Notes under the pieces: generated by a model | What the model was told of the DNA's origin: nothing | Databases searched by the model: none | Seen by the model: the letters and a program-made list of their open reading frames with translations, nothing else | Part shown: piece after piece, positions 40,086 to 48,914 of the stretch | How positions within the stretch are numbered: the stretch's first letter is position 1 | Layout of the letters: each line of letters opens with the position of its first letter | Position numbers and translations under genes: made by a program | NCBI GenBank assembly: GCA_934433485.1 | Contig: CAKRZR010000006.1 | Coordinates: 85,015-149,014 of the forward strand | DNA length: 64,000 bases | Direction: 5' to 3' | DNA from: an uncultured Eubacteriales bacterium | GTDB lineage: Bacteria; Bacillota; Clostridia; Oscillospirales; CAG-272

Positions 40086-41399
40086 GCCAATGGACAGATT
40101 TTCCTCCGGCAGAGAGATACCCGTATCCGGCTCACGAACCCACATGGTTGCGACGGTGAGCGGACCGAGACGTCCGATGTACATCGTCAGGATGATGAGA
40201 AGGCGGGACGCGACCGAAAGCGACGGCGTGATCCCGACCGTGAGTCCGACCGTGCCGATGGCGGAAACCACCTCAAACAGAACCGCCGAGAGGGAAAACT
40301 GCGGCTCCATGTGACAAATCAGGGCGGTCACAAGGATGACGAGCAGCAGTCCCAGAGAGATGATTGTCGTCGCCTTGTGGAGGGACTCGTTCGGAATCCG
40401 ACGGCGGAAGACTTCGGGCGGTCTGTTTGTCGAGGCAGTGGACAGGGAGCGCAGGAATACAAAGAACGTCGTCGTTTTCATACCGCCGCCTGTCGAGCCG
40501 GGGGACGCGCCGATGAACATCAGCACTATCATGACAAGAAGCCCTGCACTACTGAAATCACCGAACGAAAACGTCGCAAATCCAGCCGTGCGCGCGGTTA
40601 CGCTGGAGAAAAACGCGCCGAGCCACGTGATGTCCGCGCCCTCCGTCAGCTTCAGAAGCACCGTGCCCAAAACGAGCAATAGCCCCGTCATGGACAGCAC
40701 CACCTTGGTTTGGAGCGAGCATTTCTTCCATTTTCGCACGCGCGCCACCTCCGTGATGACGAAAAAGCCGATGCCGCCGAGAATGATGAGCGCGGCTGTG
40801 ATGAGATTGAGCGCGACGTCCCCGGCGTACGGGATCATGCTTGTACCGCGACCGAAGATGTCCATGCCTGCGTTGTTGAATGCCGCGATCGCGTGGAATA
40901 CGGAGAATCCGAGCGCTTTGCCAAACGGATATTCGCGCAAAAAGAGCGGCAGACAGCATAGCGCTCCGACCGCCTCGATGGAAAAGGTGAGGATCAGCAC
41001 CCATCGGATCAGCTTCAGCACATCCTTGAACGATGGGTAGTTCAGTGCCTCCTTGAGGAGCAGTCGTTCGCGGAAATTTGTGCGTTGACCGGCAAGTGCG
41101 ATGATGCCCACGCCGAGCGACGTGATGCCCAGTCCGCCGATCTGGATGAGGCACGCGATCACGACCTGCCCGAATACCGTGTACGTGGAACCGAGGTCAA
41201 CGGTCAGAAGCCCCGTGATGCAGACCGCGCTGGTCGCCGTGAACAGATTGTCCGTAAATGTGGTGGGCACCCCCGACTTGTGCGCGGCAGGGAGGGATAA
41301 AAGCACCGTGCCGAGCGCGATGACGGCGGCAAATCCGAGCGCGATAAGCTGTGTGGGTGTGAGCGCGTATTTGGAGTGGGAGCGATGCCTTGTTGTCAT
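40083..41399 (-). CDS. trkH: TrkH/KtrB-family potassium transporter
   Basis: 438 residues, membrane protein with four M1-P-M2 repeats. Selectivity-loop segments 'TATSAVCITGL', 'FNNAGMDIF', 'ARTAGFAT' and 'IGTVGLTVG' each have the conserved Gly. The start is ATG 41399, overlapping the mutY stop by ATGA; a longer frame upstream is antisense to mutY codons. Works with TrkA encoded downstream. Confidence 0.95.
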   Translation of the reverse strand: MTTRHRSHSKYALTPTQLIALGFAAVIALGTVLLSLPAAHKSGVPTTFTDNLFTATSAVCITGLLTVDLGSTYTVFGQVVIACLIQIGGLGITSLGVGIIALAGQRTNFRERLLLKEALNYPSFKDVLKLIRWVLILTFSIEAVGALCCLPLFLREYPFGKALGFSVFHAIAAFNNAGMDIFGRGTSMIPYAGDVALNLITAALIILGGIGFFVITEVARVRKWKKCSLQTKVVLSMTGLLLVLGTVLLKLTEGADITWLGAFFSSVTARTAGFATFSFGDFSSAGLLVMIVLMFIGASPGSTGGGMKTTTFFVFLRSLSTASTNRPPEVFRRRIPNESLHKATTIISLGLLLVILVTALICHMEPQFSLSAVLFEVVSAIGTVGLTVGITPSLSVASRLLIILTMYIGRLGPLTVATMWVREPDTGISLPEENLSIG

Positions 41400-42439
41400 A
41401 GAATTGCCTTTCCGTAAAGATAATCGCGGTACACGCGGTACGCCGACGGGATCGCGTATGCCGTACAGTCCGCTGCCCATACGCAGTTTTCCGGCAGAAC
41501 CGTGTACGGCGCGACAAAGGCGTATCCGCGCAGGTTCCATTCAACGTGGGTGAACAGATGGCGCGCATCGGGCAGAGGTGCGGTATACGTGGCTTGAACC
41601 CCTATCTCATCGAGACGGCAGAGAAGCTCGTCCTGCGAGAGAAAATGGTCACCACAAACGGCGTACGGCTGCCACAGTCCCGCGAGCAGACCGGATTCCG
41701 GTCGCTTTTCGAGCAGATAGCCGCGATCCGAGCGCACTACGGCGACGGTGACGCACTGGGTGGTACGCGCTTTTTTCGGCGCCTTTTTCGGCAGACACGC
41801 GGCATGCCCTGCTTTGTATCCCGCACACAGCTCGGACAGCGGACAGTGCGCACAGTCCGGGGATTGCGGCGTACAGACGAGGGCACCAAGCTCCATGAGC
41901 GCCTGGTTGAAGTCGCCGGCGTCGGATATCGGGAGCGTTTCGGTAACGCGGTCGGTGATGCGCGTCCTGGTCGCAGGCTCGGTGATATCGCCGTCGTCGT
42001 CGTACAGTCTCGCGAACACGCGCAGCACGTTTCCGTCGACGGCGGGCACAGGAATTCCGAAGCTGATGGACGCGACGGCACCGGCGGTATACGGACCGAT
42101 ACCGGGCAGGGAAAGGAGCTTGTCATAGTCGGCTGGCAGTGCTCCGCCGTAGTCCCGACAGACGATCTGCGCGGCTTTTTTCAGGTTCATGGCGCGGCTG
42201 TAGTAACCAAGCCCCTGCCAGATGCGCCGCAGCTCGTCGTCCGAAACCGCGGCAAGGGAGGGAATATCGGGCAGCGCCTCCATAAACCGCGCGTAATACG
42301 GCAGTACGGCGTTCATCCTGGTCTGCTGCAGCATGATCTCGCTGACCCAGATGTGATACGGCGTCGGATCCTCCCGAAACGGCAGGGAACGACGATGGAG
42401 CTGAAACCATCCGACAAGCGGCGGTGCGATTGGGAGCAT
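41396..42439 (-). CDS. mutY: A/G-specific adenine glycosylase
   Basis: 347 residues from ATG 42439 (AGAGGTG upstream). Catalytic Glu34 ('WVSEIMLQQTR'), HhH motif 'LPGIGPYTAG' and Asp135 ('VDGNVLRVFAR'), then a 4Fe-4S cluster of Cys189-x6-Cys196-x2-Cys199-x5-Cys205. The C-terminal 100 residues are the NUDIX-like domain that senses 8-oxoG. It removes A opposite 8-oxoG. An earlier ATG lies within a dispersed repeat and is unlikely to be used. Confidence 0.95.
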   Translation of the reverse strand: MLPIAPPLVGWFQLHRRSLPFREDPTPYHIWVSEIMLQQTRMNAVLPYYARFMEALPDIPSLAAVSDDELRRIWQGLGYYSRAMNLKKAAQIVCRDYGGALPADYDKLLSLPGIGPYTAGAVASISFGIPVPAVDGNVLRVFARLYDDDGDITEPATRTRITDRVTETLPISDAGDFNQALMELGALVCTPQSPDCAHCPLSELCAGYKAGHAACLPKKAPKKARTTQCVTVAVVRSDRGYLLEKRPESGLLAGLWQPYAVCGDHFLSQDELLCRLDEIGVQATYTAPLPDARHLFTHVEWNLRGYAFVAPYTVLPENCVWAADCTAYAIPSAYRVYRDYLYGKAIL

Positions 42440-42463
42440 AGTATGTGACACCTCTGATTTCAT

Positions 42464-42550
42464 AAGGGGGATACGATGGGAGAACGCGGCTTTTTGGAAA
42501 ACGGAAGAATGCGAAAGCATTCTCCCAGCTCCGCAAAAACTTTTATAAAA
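42464..42550 (+). repeat. Dispersed repeat, inverted copy upstream of mutY
   Basis: On the plus strand it reads AGGGGG, GGGAGAACGCGGC, the GAATGC-GAAA-GCATTC hairpin and CAAAAACTTTTATAAA. Unlike the other copies it lies in the 264-base gap before mutY rather than at the end of a gene. Confidence 0.85.
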
Positions 42551-42703
42551 AGGAATTGGATATAGTGCGGCTACTTTCGGTCGTGTTTATTTTTTGTATT
42601 GTTTGGGGGCTTAGCAGGGAAGAATACCGCCTGTCGGAGACGTTCTTTTTCTGAAACGGTATGTCCTGCTCCAATACGCGATCCTCTCTGCTTGTCTCCG
42701 TCC

Positions 42704-43894
42704 TCAATAATGGTATTCCTCGCCCATTTCGTCCAGCGTGGCAAAGGTATAGCCCTGCGACACGCAGTAGCGGAGTATGTAGGGCAGCAGCTCTGCTGTA
42801 TAGCTTTGACTGTCGTGCATGAGGATGACCTTGGTCGCGGCGGAGGATGCCCAGGTTTCGTCGAAGGTTTCTTTCAGATAGGTGAGGATCGGCATGCCGT
42901 CCGGACATTGGAACAAAAGACCGTCGTTGGTGAGGACGTTCCAGTCATAGACGGAGTACCCTCTGCCGTGGAGCATATCGAACATGGACTGCCTCTGTGC
43001 GGTGTCAAAATATCTGCTTTTGGAGCCGCCTGGAAAGCGAAATGCCGGAAAAGCCTGCACACCGTTCCACGCGCCCGCGTTCTGCACGGCGGTTTCCCAC
43101 ATCGCGAGATCGTTTTGCAGCGCGTCCGTGGAGGCGTAAATGGCGTCGTAATCATGACTGTAGCCGTGGCTCGCCAAAATATTGCCCCATTTCTGGATGG
43201 CGGCAGCCTCTGCGGGATATTTGTCGATATTTTTGCCGAGGGTGAAAAAGGTCGCGCGTGCGCCGTACCGGGCAAGGGTGTGCAGAATGGTGCGGGTATA
43301 TTCGCTCGGACCGTCGTCGAAGGTAATGTAGACCTTCTTTTCCTCCGCGGTGTCCGCGACCGGCTTCTTGCCGCTGACATGGAGGGTGACCGGCACGTCC
43401 GGGTTGCACCAAAGACCGGCGGAGGTGCCGTCTGCTATGGAAAAACCGGCATAGGTGACGGACCGGACATAGCCTGCGGGTACGTCCGCGTACGTTTCCT
43501 CAATGGTGTAGGAAATACCGGCGGCTTGCAGGATCGTCTCCGCCGCGGTCAGTGTGCCGAATACGCCGAAATCGACGCGCATGTAGCCGTCCGTGCCGGT
43601 GCCGGCGCCGATGCTCTGGGTATCGGACACGACGGCGCGATAGGTGTCGGACAGCGGATCGTCAGGACCCTCGCTGTGGAGGAATCGGGTGATCATCGGC
43701 GTATCCGCTGCGGTGGGTGCGAGTGAGAGAACCTTCTCGGACGGCGCGTCATGACCGGGCTTGTCGAGAAAGACGAAATCCTGGAAGATGTATACGCACA
43801 CTCCATAGACAACGAGGAGTGTGATTAAAAAAGTCAGCGCGGCTGCACGGACGGAGAACCATTTCCATATGCGCCGTTTGGCTGTGTTTTTCAA
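42704..43894 (-). CDS. Membrane-anchored polysaccharide deacetylase
   Basis: 396 residues. The start is probably TTG 43894 with AAGGAG nine bases before it; a GTG at 43951 is the other option. A basic N-terminus and hydrophobic helix (about 12-40) anchor it. NodB domain at about 205-390: 'YITFDDGPSEYT' (Asp-Asp), 'LASHGYSHDY' (His...His), 'FRFPGGS' (Arg) and 'ILMHDS' (His). All catalytic residues are present. It should deacetylate cell-wall or other surface glycan outside the membrane. Confidence 0.9.
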   Translation of the reverse strand: MKNTAKRRIWKWFSVRAAALTFLITLLVVYGVCVYIFQDFVFLDKPGHDAPSEKVLSLAPTAADTPMITRFLHSEGPDDPLSDTYRAVVSDTQSIGAGTGTDGYMRVDFGVFGTLTAAETILQAAGISYTIEETYADVPAGYVRSVTYAGFSIADGTSAGLWCNPDVPVTLHVSGKKPVADTAEEKKVYITFDDGPSEYTRTILHTLARYGARATFFTLGKNIDKYPAEAAAIQKWGNILASHGYSHDYDAIYASTDALQNDLAMWETAVQNAGAWNGVQAFPAFRFPGGSKSRYFDTAQRQSMFDMLHGRGYSVYDWNVLTNDGLLFQCPDGMPILTYLKETFDETWASSAATKVILMHDSQSYTAELLPYILRYCVSQGYTFATLDEMGEEYHY

Positions 43895-43955
43895 GGGAAC
43901 AATCTCCTTTGCGGGAGGATCAAGATCGGATGCCTGGAAACGATCGTACACCTAC

Positions 43956-43984
43956 ATTATAGCAGTATTCGCGCCATTATGCAA
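43956..43984 (-). promoter_or_regulatory. Promoter of the deacetylase gene
   Basis: Minus-strand TTGCAT (43984-43979), 17-base spacer, TATAAT (43961-43956). Confidence 0.8.
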
Positions 43985-44087
43985 GAGCCGAAAACGGACA
44001 CGGGACGGAAAAAGCGTAAATTTTCTGTGATTCTGCCATCACGTATCCTTTTATGGATATTTTTGTGTGCATTTTACGGAATTGGTC

Positions 44088-44116
44088 TTGCAATTCCCGG
44101 AAAAATATGGTATGAT
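44088..44116 (+). promoter_or_regulatory. Promoter of secreted protein gene 44176
   Basis: TTGCAA (44088-44093), 17-base spacer, TATGAT (44111-44116), 60 bases before the start. Confidence 0.7.
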
Positions 44117-44175
44117 GAGAGCGTCGGAGAATGCTGCCGACAAAGAAACGATACACAATTCCAAGGAGGTTTTGT

Positions 44176-44811
44176 ATGAAGAAATTCGTTAAGGCTCTCT
44201 GCGCGCTGGGACTTTGCGCCGCGATGGTGCTTCCCGCATCCGCTGCGTACACGCCAAAGAACTACGATCCGCTGGCGCACATGAAGAACGCCGCCATCAA
44301 CCCGGTTCAGATGGTGTCTCTGCCGGAATTTCGCGGGCTGGAACGCATGACTGTCAAGAGCAGCATCGTATCCCCGGAAGCGGACACGGGCGCGCTGTTT
44401 GACGTACTGCCGGATACCGCCGCGACGCTCACCATGGACGAGTCCGGCAAAGCAACGGTATCGTTCGCTGGCGAAAAGGCGTATATCCTGAAAAAGCTCG
44501 TGCTCGATAAGACGGACAGCGCGTATTCCATCCAGGTGTACGGCTCGAACGATGTCGATCAGGTGAACTGGGTGGCGCTGGATGCGACTGCGGCGGAATA
44601 CGACTCCGACACCTACGCGGTCTATGACATCACGAACAAGACGGAGTATTTCTACTATCGCGTAGAGATCACCGCAGACGCGGACGTGACCCTGCACTCC
44701 ATCCTGCCGTACGGCAAAACCCTCAAGCCGCACGATCTGTACTGGGGCGTATACGGCGGCATCCACAATGAGGTGCAGCAGCCGGAAGAAAAGCCGGTGA
44801 TCATCTCGTAA
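44176..44811 (+). CDS. Secreted protein of unknown function
   Basis: 211 residues from ATG 44176 (AAGGAGG). A signal peptide (1-24) ends 'PASAA'. The mature part is beta-strand rich, with 'SIQVYGSNDVDQVNWVALD' and 'YFYYRVEITADADVTLHSILPYGKTL'. These resemble an F5/8 type C (discoidin-like) fold often seen in carbohydrate-binding modules, but this is only a weak resemblance. No catalytic motif is seen. It is monocistronic: own promoter and terminator. Confidence 0.7.
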   Translation: MKKFVKALCALGLCAAMVLPASAAYTPKNYDPLAHMKNAAINPVQMVSLPEFRGLERMTVKSSIVSPEADTGALFDVLPDTAATLTMDESGKATVSFAGEKAYILKKLVLDKTDSAYSIQVYGSNDVDQVNWVALDATAAEYDSDTYAVYDITNKTEYFYYRVEITADADVTLHSILPYGKTLKPHDLYWGVYGGIHNEVQQPEEKPVIIS

Positions 44812-44831
44812 CGCAGAACCTGCATACACAA

Positions 44832-44863
44832 AAAAGCGATCTTCCGCCGTGAGGATCGCTTTT
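44832..44863 (+). terminator. Terminator of gene 44176
   Basis: AAAAGCGATC pairs with GATCGCTTTT around twelve bases. Confidence 0.85.
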
Positions 44864-44899
44864 CCTGTAGGGGACACGTCACTCTGTGGAAAAGTGTGT

Positions 44900-44939
44900 A
44901 AAAGAAAGGACCCGTCTGATGGGACGAGTCCTTTCTTTT
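44900..44939. terminator. Bidirectional terminator
   Basis: AAAAGAAAGGAC and GTCCTTTCTTTT are perfect 12-base arms around 16 bases. It serves the minus-strand gene 44967-45770 and backs up the plus-strand terminator. Confidence 0.85.
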
Positions 44940-44966
44940 ACAATTGCAGCTATGTAAGCCTGTGCC

Positions 44967-45770
44967 TTAGTGCTTCTTGGAAACAGCGTAGCCGGCAGCG
45001 GAAACGATAGCGACAACGGCAGCGATGATACCGGCGTCGAAGGTCTTCGGAGCCACAACGGTGGTTTCAGCAGCAGCAATGTCAACAACTTCAGCTTCAG
45101 CAGCGGGAGCTTCGGTTTCCGGTTCAGCAACAACTACAGTATCAGCAACGCACTCGAGGGATTCAGCGTCCGGGTTCTGAGAACCAGTAGCAACACCGCT
45201 GGTCTTTTCGTTGTCGTAGATATCGTTAACCTGGAGAGCGAAACCGAAGGTCTTGCCAGCAGCGAGGTCGTTCATCGGGAACGCGCACTCAACTACCCAA
45301 CCGTCGTCATTCTGAACAGCAACGTGCTGGGAAGCATCAACGCCCTTTTCCCAAGCTACAGCGCCGTCACCGTCACCGCCGAGGAAGAAGTTGCCGTCAG
45401 CAGCAGCGTGGATCTTGCACTTCAGATCTTCATCGAGGAACCACATTTCAGCAGCGTCGTTGTCCCAGCCCTGGTCAACAGAGGAGCAAGGGGTGGAGTC
45501 AGCAGCAACTACGCAGATATACAGATAATCAGAGTCCCAGAGGAAGTAAGCGGTGGCGTCGCCGGAGTTAGCAATGTCACCGTCGCCCCATGCGTATACC
45601 CAATCCTTGTCGAGGGTGTAGGAAGCGGACTGGGTGTAGATGTCGTCGAGTTCGCCGTCAACAACGGGCGTACCGTTGAGAATCTTGCCGTTGACAACCG
45701 TAGCGGATGCAGCAACGGACAGTGCCATTACGAGAAGAATGGCGAGGACCAGAGAAAGTGCCTTTTTCAT
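44967..45770 (-). CDS. Surface protein with CBM9-like domain and C-terminal sorting-like signal
   Basis: 267 residues from ATG 45770. Signal peptide (about 1-24). Middle part resembles family 9 carbohydrate-binding / DOMON-like domains: 'VVDGELDDIYTQSASYTL', 'AYFLWDSDYLYICVVAADST', 'DNDAAEMWFLDED'. Then comes an acidic/Ala-rich linker and 'PKTFDAG' + hydrophobic helix + Lys-Lys-His end, like a sortase-type signal lacking the usual L-P-x-T-G. The protein is probably displayed on the surface. The leader is 145 bases long and its promoter strong. Confidence 0.8.
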   Translation of the reverse strand: MKKALSLVLAILLVMALSVAASATVVNGKILNGTPVVDGELDDIYTQSASYTLDKDWVYAWGDGDIANSGDATAYFLWDSDYLYICVVAADSTPCSSVDQGWDNDAAEMWFLDEDLKCKIHAAADGNFFLGGDGDGAVAWEKGVDASQHVAVQNDDGWVVECAFPMNDLAAGKTFGFALQVNDIYDNEKTSGVATGSQNPDAESLECVADTVVVAEPETEAPAAEAEVVDIAAAETTVVAPKTFDAGIIAAVVAIVSAAGYAVSKKH

Positions 45771-45921
45771 GATGGTTTGTTTTCCTTTCTGAAAAAACAT
45801 CGTGGCATTGCGCCAATTTTCGCATCACAGCTTTCTGCCACATGGCACACCGCATAGCTTTCTGTTGGAACAAAAAGCAGAGGCGTCTCCAAAAGCGACA
45901 GCAGACCTGTGCGTTGAAAAT

Positions 45922-45950
45922 ATTGTAACCGATATTCCACGCTTTGTCAA
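45922..45950 (-). promoter_or_regulatory. Promoter of the CBM9-like surface protein gene
   Basis: Minus-strand TTGACA (45950-45945), 17-base spacer, TACAAT (45927-45922). It leaves an untranslated leader of about 145 bases. The rest of the 366-base gap 45,771-46,136 holds the next terminator and no gene. Confidence 0.75.
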
Positions 45951-46088
45951 TACTTTCTTCCAAATTTGTGTTACAACAGCAAATGTTTGGGAGAACTACA
46001 AAAATAACACGTGGATAAAATGGATACGTAAATGGTAAAAATGACGAACATCGCGATCGCAAAACATAACACAGAGCACAAAAACAGA

Positions 46089-46128
46089 AAAAGCGGCTGC
46101 ATATCCACTTGCCGGATACGCAGCCGCC
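46089..46128 (-). terminator. Terminator of the copper chaperone gene
   Basis: On the minus strand GCGGCTGC (46128-46121) pairs with GCAGCCGC (46101-46094), followed by TTTTTC. Confidence 0.8.
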
Positions 46129-46136
46129 GCGCGTGA

Positions 46137-46355
46137 TTACTGCTCCTTTGCCGTAAAGCCGAGCGCAGAAATCGCCTTCAGAATCGCGTTTATATCGAGC
46201 GATTCCGGACAGGTGACCTCCGCCTTGCCAAGCTTCAAATCGATATCCGCCTTGCATCCAAGCACTTTCAGCGCGGACTGCACCTTCTCCACACAGTGCG
46301 AGCAGTGCATCCCCTCGATAAGCAGCTTCACAACCTTCTTCTTGCCAAATAACAT
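46137..46355 (-). CDS. Heavy-metal-associated (HMA) copper chaperone
   Basis: 72 residues from ATG 46355 (AGGAGG, spacing 8). One HMA domain with the metal site 'GMHCSHCVEKV' (CxxC). A short basic N-terminus precedes it. It probably passes copper to CopA encoded just upstream on the same strand. A repeat of the dispersed family separates the two. Confidence 0.9.
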   Translation of the reverse strand: MLFGKKKVVKLLIEGMHCSHCVEKVQSALKVLGCKADIDLKLGKAEVTCPESLDINAILKAISALGFTAKEQ

Positions 46356-46466
46356 GACCATTTCCTCCTATGATATAAGAAATAAGATAAAAATTGACAC
46401 ACAAAACGGGAAAAGAACCCAAAAACAGAGAATAAACAGCTACCCGAAAAATACCCAGCCAATCCT

Positions 46467-46539
46467 TTTTTATAAAAGTTCTTGCCAGGCTTCTTACAAG
46501 AAGCCGCGTTCTCCCTCGTTCCCCCGCGTCTCCCCCTCA
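46467..46539 (-). repeat. Dispersed repeat, copy at copA stop
   Basis: On the minus strand it starts at the copA TGA, followed by GGGGGAGACGCGGGGGAACG and GAGAACGCGGCTTCTTG, and ends CAAGAACTTTTATAAA. The inner hairpin differs from the trkH copy. Confidence 0.8.
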
Positions 46540-48795
46540 GCCGCGCCATTTGCGCAAACGGAGGGCGTTGAGAACCACGCAGACGCTGGAGAGGGACATT
46601 GCCGCCGCCGCGATCATCGGGGTCAGCTTCAGTTCGAAAAGCGGGTATAGCGCACCTGCCGCGACCGGGATGCAGATCAGGTTGTACAGAAACGCCCACA
46701 GCAGGTTCTCCGCCACATTGCGCATGATGGCGCGGCTGAGTCGGATCGCACGGGCGGCGTCGCCGAGATCGCTGCGCACCAATACCACACCCGCGGACGC
46801 GATTGCGATGTCCGTGCCCTGACCGATCGCAATGCCGCAGTCCGCCTTCGCGAGCGCCGGCGCGTCGTTTACACCGTCGCCGACCATCACCACCGTGCGC
46901 CGCGTCGTATCGCCGAAATAGCTGCCGTCCATGAGACTCTCGATCACCGCCGCTTTGCCCTCCGGCTTGACCTGCGCCACGATCCGCGTAATGCCCGCCT
47001 GCGCCGCGATTGCCTCCGCCGTCACCGGGTTGTCGCCCGTCAGCATGACCACCTCACAGCCTGCCGCGCGCATCGACTGTACTGCCGACGGACTCGTTTC
47101 CTTGATCCGGTCGCCGAGCGCAAAGATGCCCTCGATTTTCGTATCCGCGAAATAGACCGGCGTCAACCCGCGTCTGGACAGCTCCTCCGCCGTATTGGAT
47201 ACCTCCGTTACCGCGATCCCGACCGACGCAAGGTACGCCGCGTTGCCGCAGTAGTACCGCACACCGTCGATCACACCGGACACACCGCCGCCGAAGGTCA
47301 CATCGTAATCCGTGCACGTCGGCACAGTTCCCGTGTAACCGGCGACAATGGCGCGCCCGATCGGATGCTCACTTGCCGATTCCAGCGCCGCGCCATACGC
47401 CCGCAGCGTCTCCGCGTTTTTGTCGCCGACCGGATATACCTCCGCAAGCTCCATTTTGCCTTCCGTGATCGTGCCCGTTTTGTCGAGCGTCACCACGTTT
47501 GCCTTATTCAGTGCGTCGATGGCATCCGCGCTTTTGATCAGGATTCCGCATTCCGCGCCGCGCCCGATGCCGCACATGATCGCCGTCGGAGACGCCAGAC
47601 CCAGTGCGCACGGGCATGAGATCACAAGCACCGAGATCCCAAAGCTCACCGCCGTGTCCAGACTGCCGGACGCGATCCACCAGATCACAAACGTGACAAG
47701 CGCGATGGAGCATACCACCGGCACGAAAATACCGCTGATTTTGTCCGCCAGCTTCTGCACCGGCGCCTTCGACGTTGCCGCTTCCTCGACCATCGCCGCG
47801 ATCTTCGCCACCGTCGTTTCCTCGCCGACCGATTCCGCGCGCATCTCGGCGTACCCGGTCAGAAGGATCGTGCCGCAGATGAGCTTGTCGCCGATCGCCT
47901 TTTCTACCGGTACGCTCTCGCCGGTGATCACGCTTTCGTCCGACGCGCCGCCGCCTGTCACGATCACGCCGTCGCAGGGAATGCCGCCGCCCGCGCGGAT
48001 GAGCACAATGTCGCCGGATACCAGAGTGTCCGCGGGGATCGTCACCACTGCGTCGCCGCGCCGTACCTCCGCCGTTTTCGGCGCGAGATCGAGTAGCTTG
48101 TGTACCGCATCCGAGGTCCGTCGTCTTGCGCGCAGCTCCAATGTCCTGCCGACCGTAATCAGCGCCAGGATCATCGTGACCGATTCAAAGTGCAGCTCGT
48201 GCGTCAGATGCATGATGTGCGTACCGCCAGCCGCGCCGATCGCCATTTTTACAAGGATATAAACCCCATACACGAACGACGCACCGGAACCGAGCGCGAT
48301 CAGCGTGTTCATGTTCGCGCTGCCATGGATCGCGCCGCGCAGACCGTCCCGGTAATAGCTCCGGTTGATCCACATCACAGGCACAGCAAGGCAAAGCTGC
48401 AAAATCCCGTTCCAAAGCGGCGTCAGCGCACCGGCTTCCGGATCGATAAACGGCGGCAACGGCAGCCCGATCATGTGCCCCATCGTCACGTACATCATAA
48501 TGAGCGCGAATAGTACGGATTTCCACAGCCGTCCGCGCAGATCGCGATACCGTACCTCGTCCGGATCCTCGCGCGGCGTCCCGTCATCCACAGCGGCACT
48601 GTAACCGGCATGATCCACGGCGGCACAGATCGCTTCATCATTCGTCTGCGCCGGATCGTATCGCACCGTCATTCGGTTCGCCATCAGACTGACCGATACA
48701 TCCTCCACGCCGGCGACCTGCCGCACCGCTCTGTCCACGGACGCCGAGCAGGCTGAGCAGCTCATGCCGCCGACGACGTATTTTTGTGTTACCAC
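46537..48795 (-). CDS. copA: Copper-exporting P1B-type ATPase
   Basis: 752 residues from GTG 48795 (GAGGTG upstream). N-terminal HMA domain with Cys13-x-x-Cys16, six to eight membrane helices, the copper CPC motif at 394-396, phosphorylated Asp438 in 'DKTGT', TGES at 291-294, HP ('SEHPIG') and 'GDGVNDAPAL'. All the features of a Cu(I) exporter are present. Length is normal. It forms a copper-resistance unit with the chaperone downstream. Confidence 0.96.
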   Translation of the reverse strand: MVTQKYVVGGMSCSACSASVDRAVRQVAGVEDVSVSLMANRMTVRYDPAQTNDEAICAAVDHAGYSAAVDDGTPREDPDEVRYRDLRGRLWKSVLFALIMMYVTMGHMIGLPLPPFIDPEAGALTPLWNGILQLCLAVPVMWINRSYYRDGLRGAIHGSANMNTLIALGSGASFVYGVYILVKMAIGAAGGTHIMHLTHELHFESVTMILALITVGRTLELRARRRTSDAVHKLLDLAPKTAEVRRGDAVVTIPADTLVSGDIVLIRAGGGIPCDGVIVTGGGASDESVITGESVPVEKAIGDKLICGTILLTGYAEMRAESVGEETTVAKIAAMVEEAATSKAPVQKLADKISGIFVPVVCSIALVTFVIWWIASGSLDTAVSFGISVLVISCPCALGLASPTAIMCGIGRGAECGILIKSADAIDALNKANVVTLDKTGTITEGKMELAEVYPVGDKNAETLRAYGAALESASEHPIGRAIVAGYTGTVPTCTDYDVTFGGGVSGVIDGVRYYCGNAAYLASVGIAVTEVSNTAEELSRRGLTPVYFADTKIEGIFALGDRIKETSPSAVQSMRAAGCEVVMLTGDNPVTAEAIAAQAGITRIVAQVKPEGKAAVIESLMDGSYFGDTTRRTVVMVGDGVNDAPALAKADCGIAIGQGTDIAIASAGVVLVRSDLGDAARAIRLSRAIMRNVAENLLWAFLYNLICIPVAAGALYPLFELKLTPMIAAAAMSLSSVCVVLNALRLRKWRG

Positions 48796-48914
48796 TGTAT
48801 CACCTCTTCCGAAATACTATATATAATAATGTAAGATTTTGGTAAGTATATCCTAACCATTATACCTGAAAATACCGGAAATTACTTTTATCTGGATGAT
48901 ACGCGGCGTTCTTT

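Noticed and set aside
48796..48914. Pseudo-palindrome before copA as a copper-regulator operator
   Set aside because: GGTTAGGATATACTTACC is only partly symmetric and fits neither a CopY nor a clear CsoR box; no regulator gene is adjacent.
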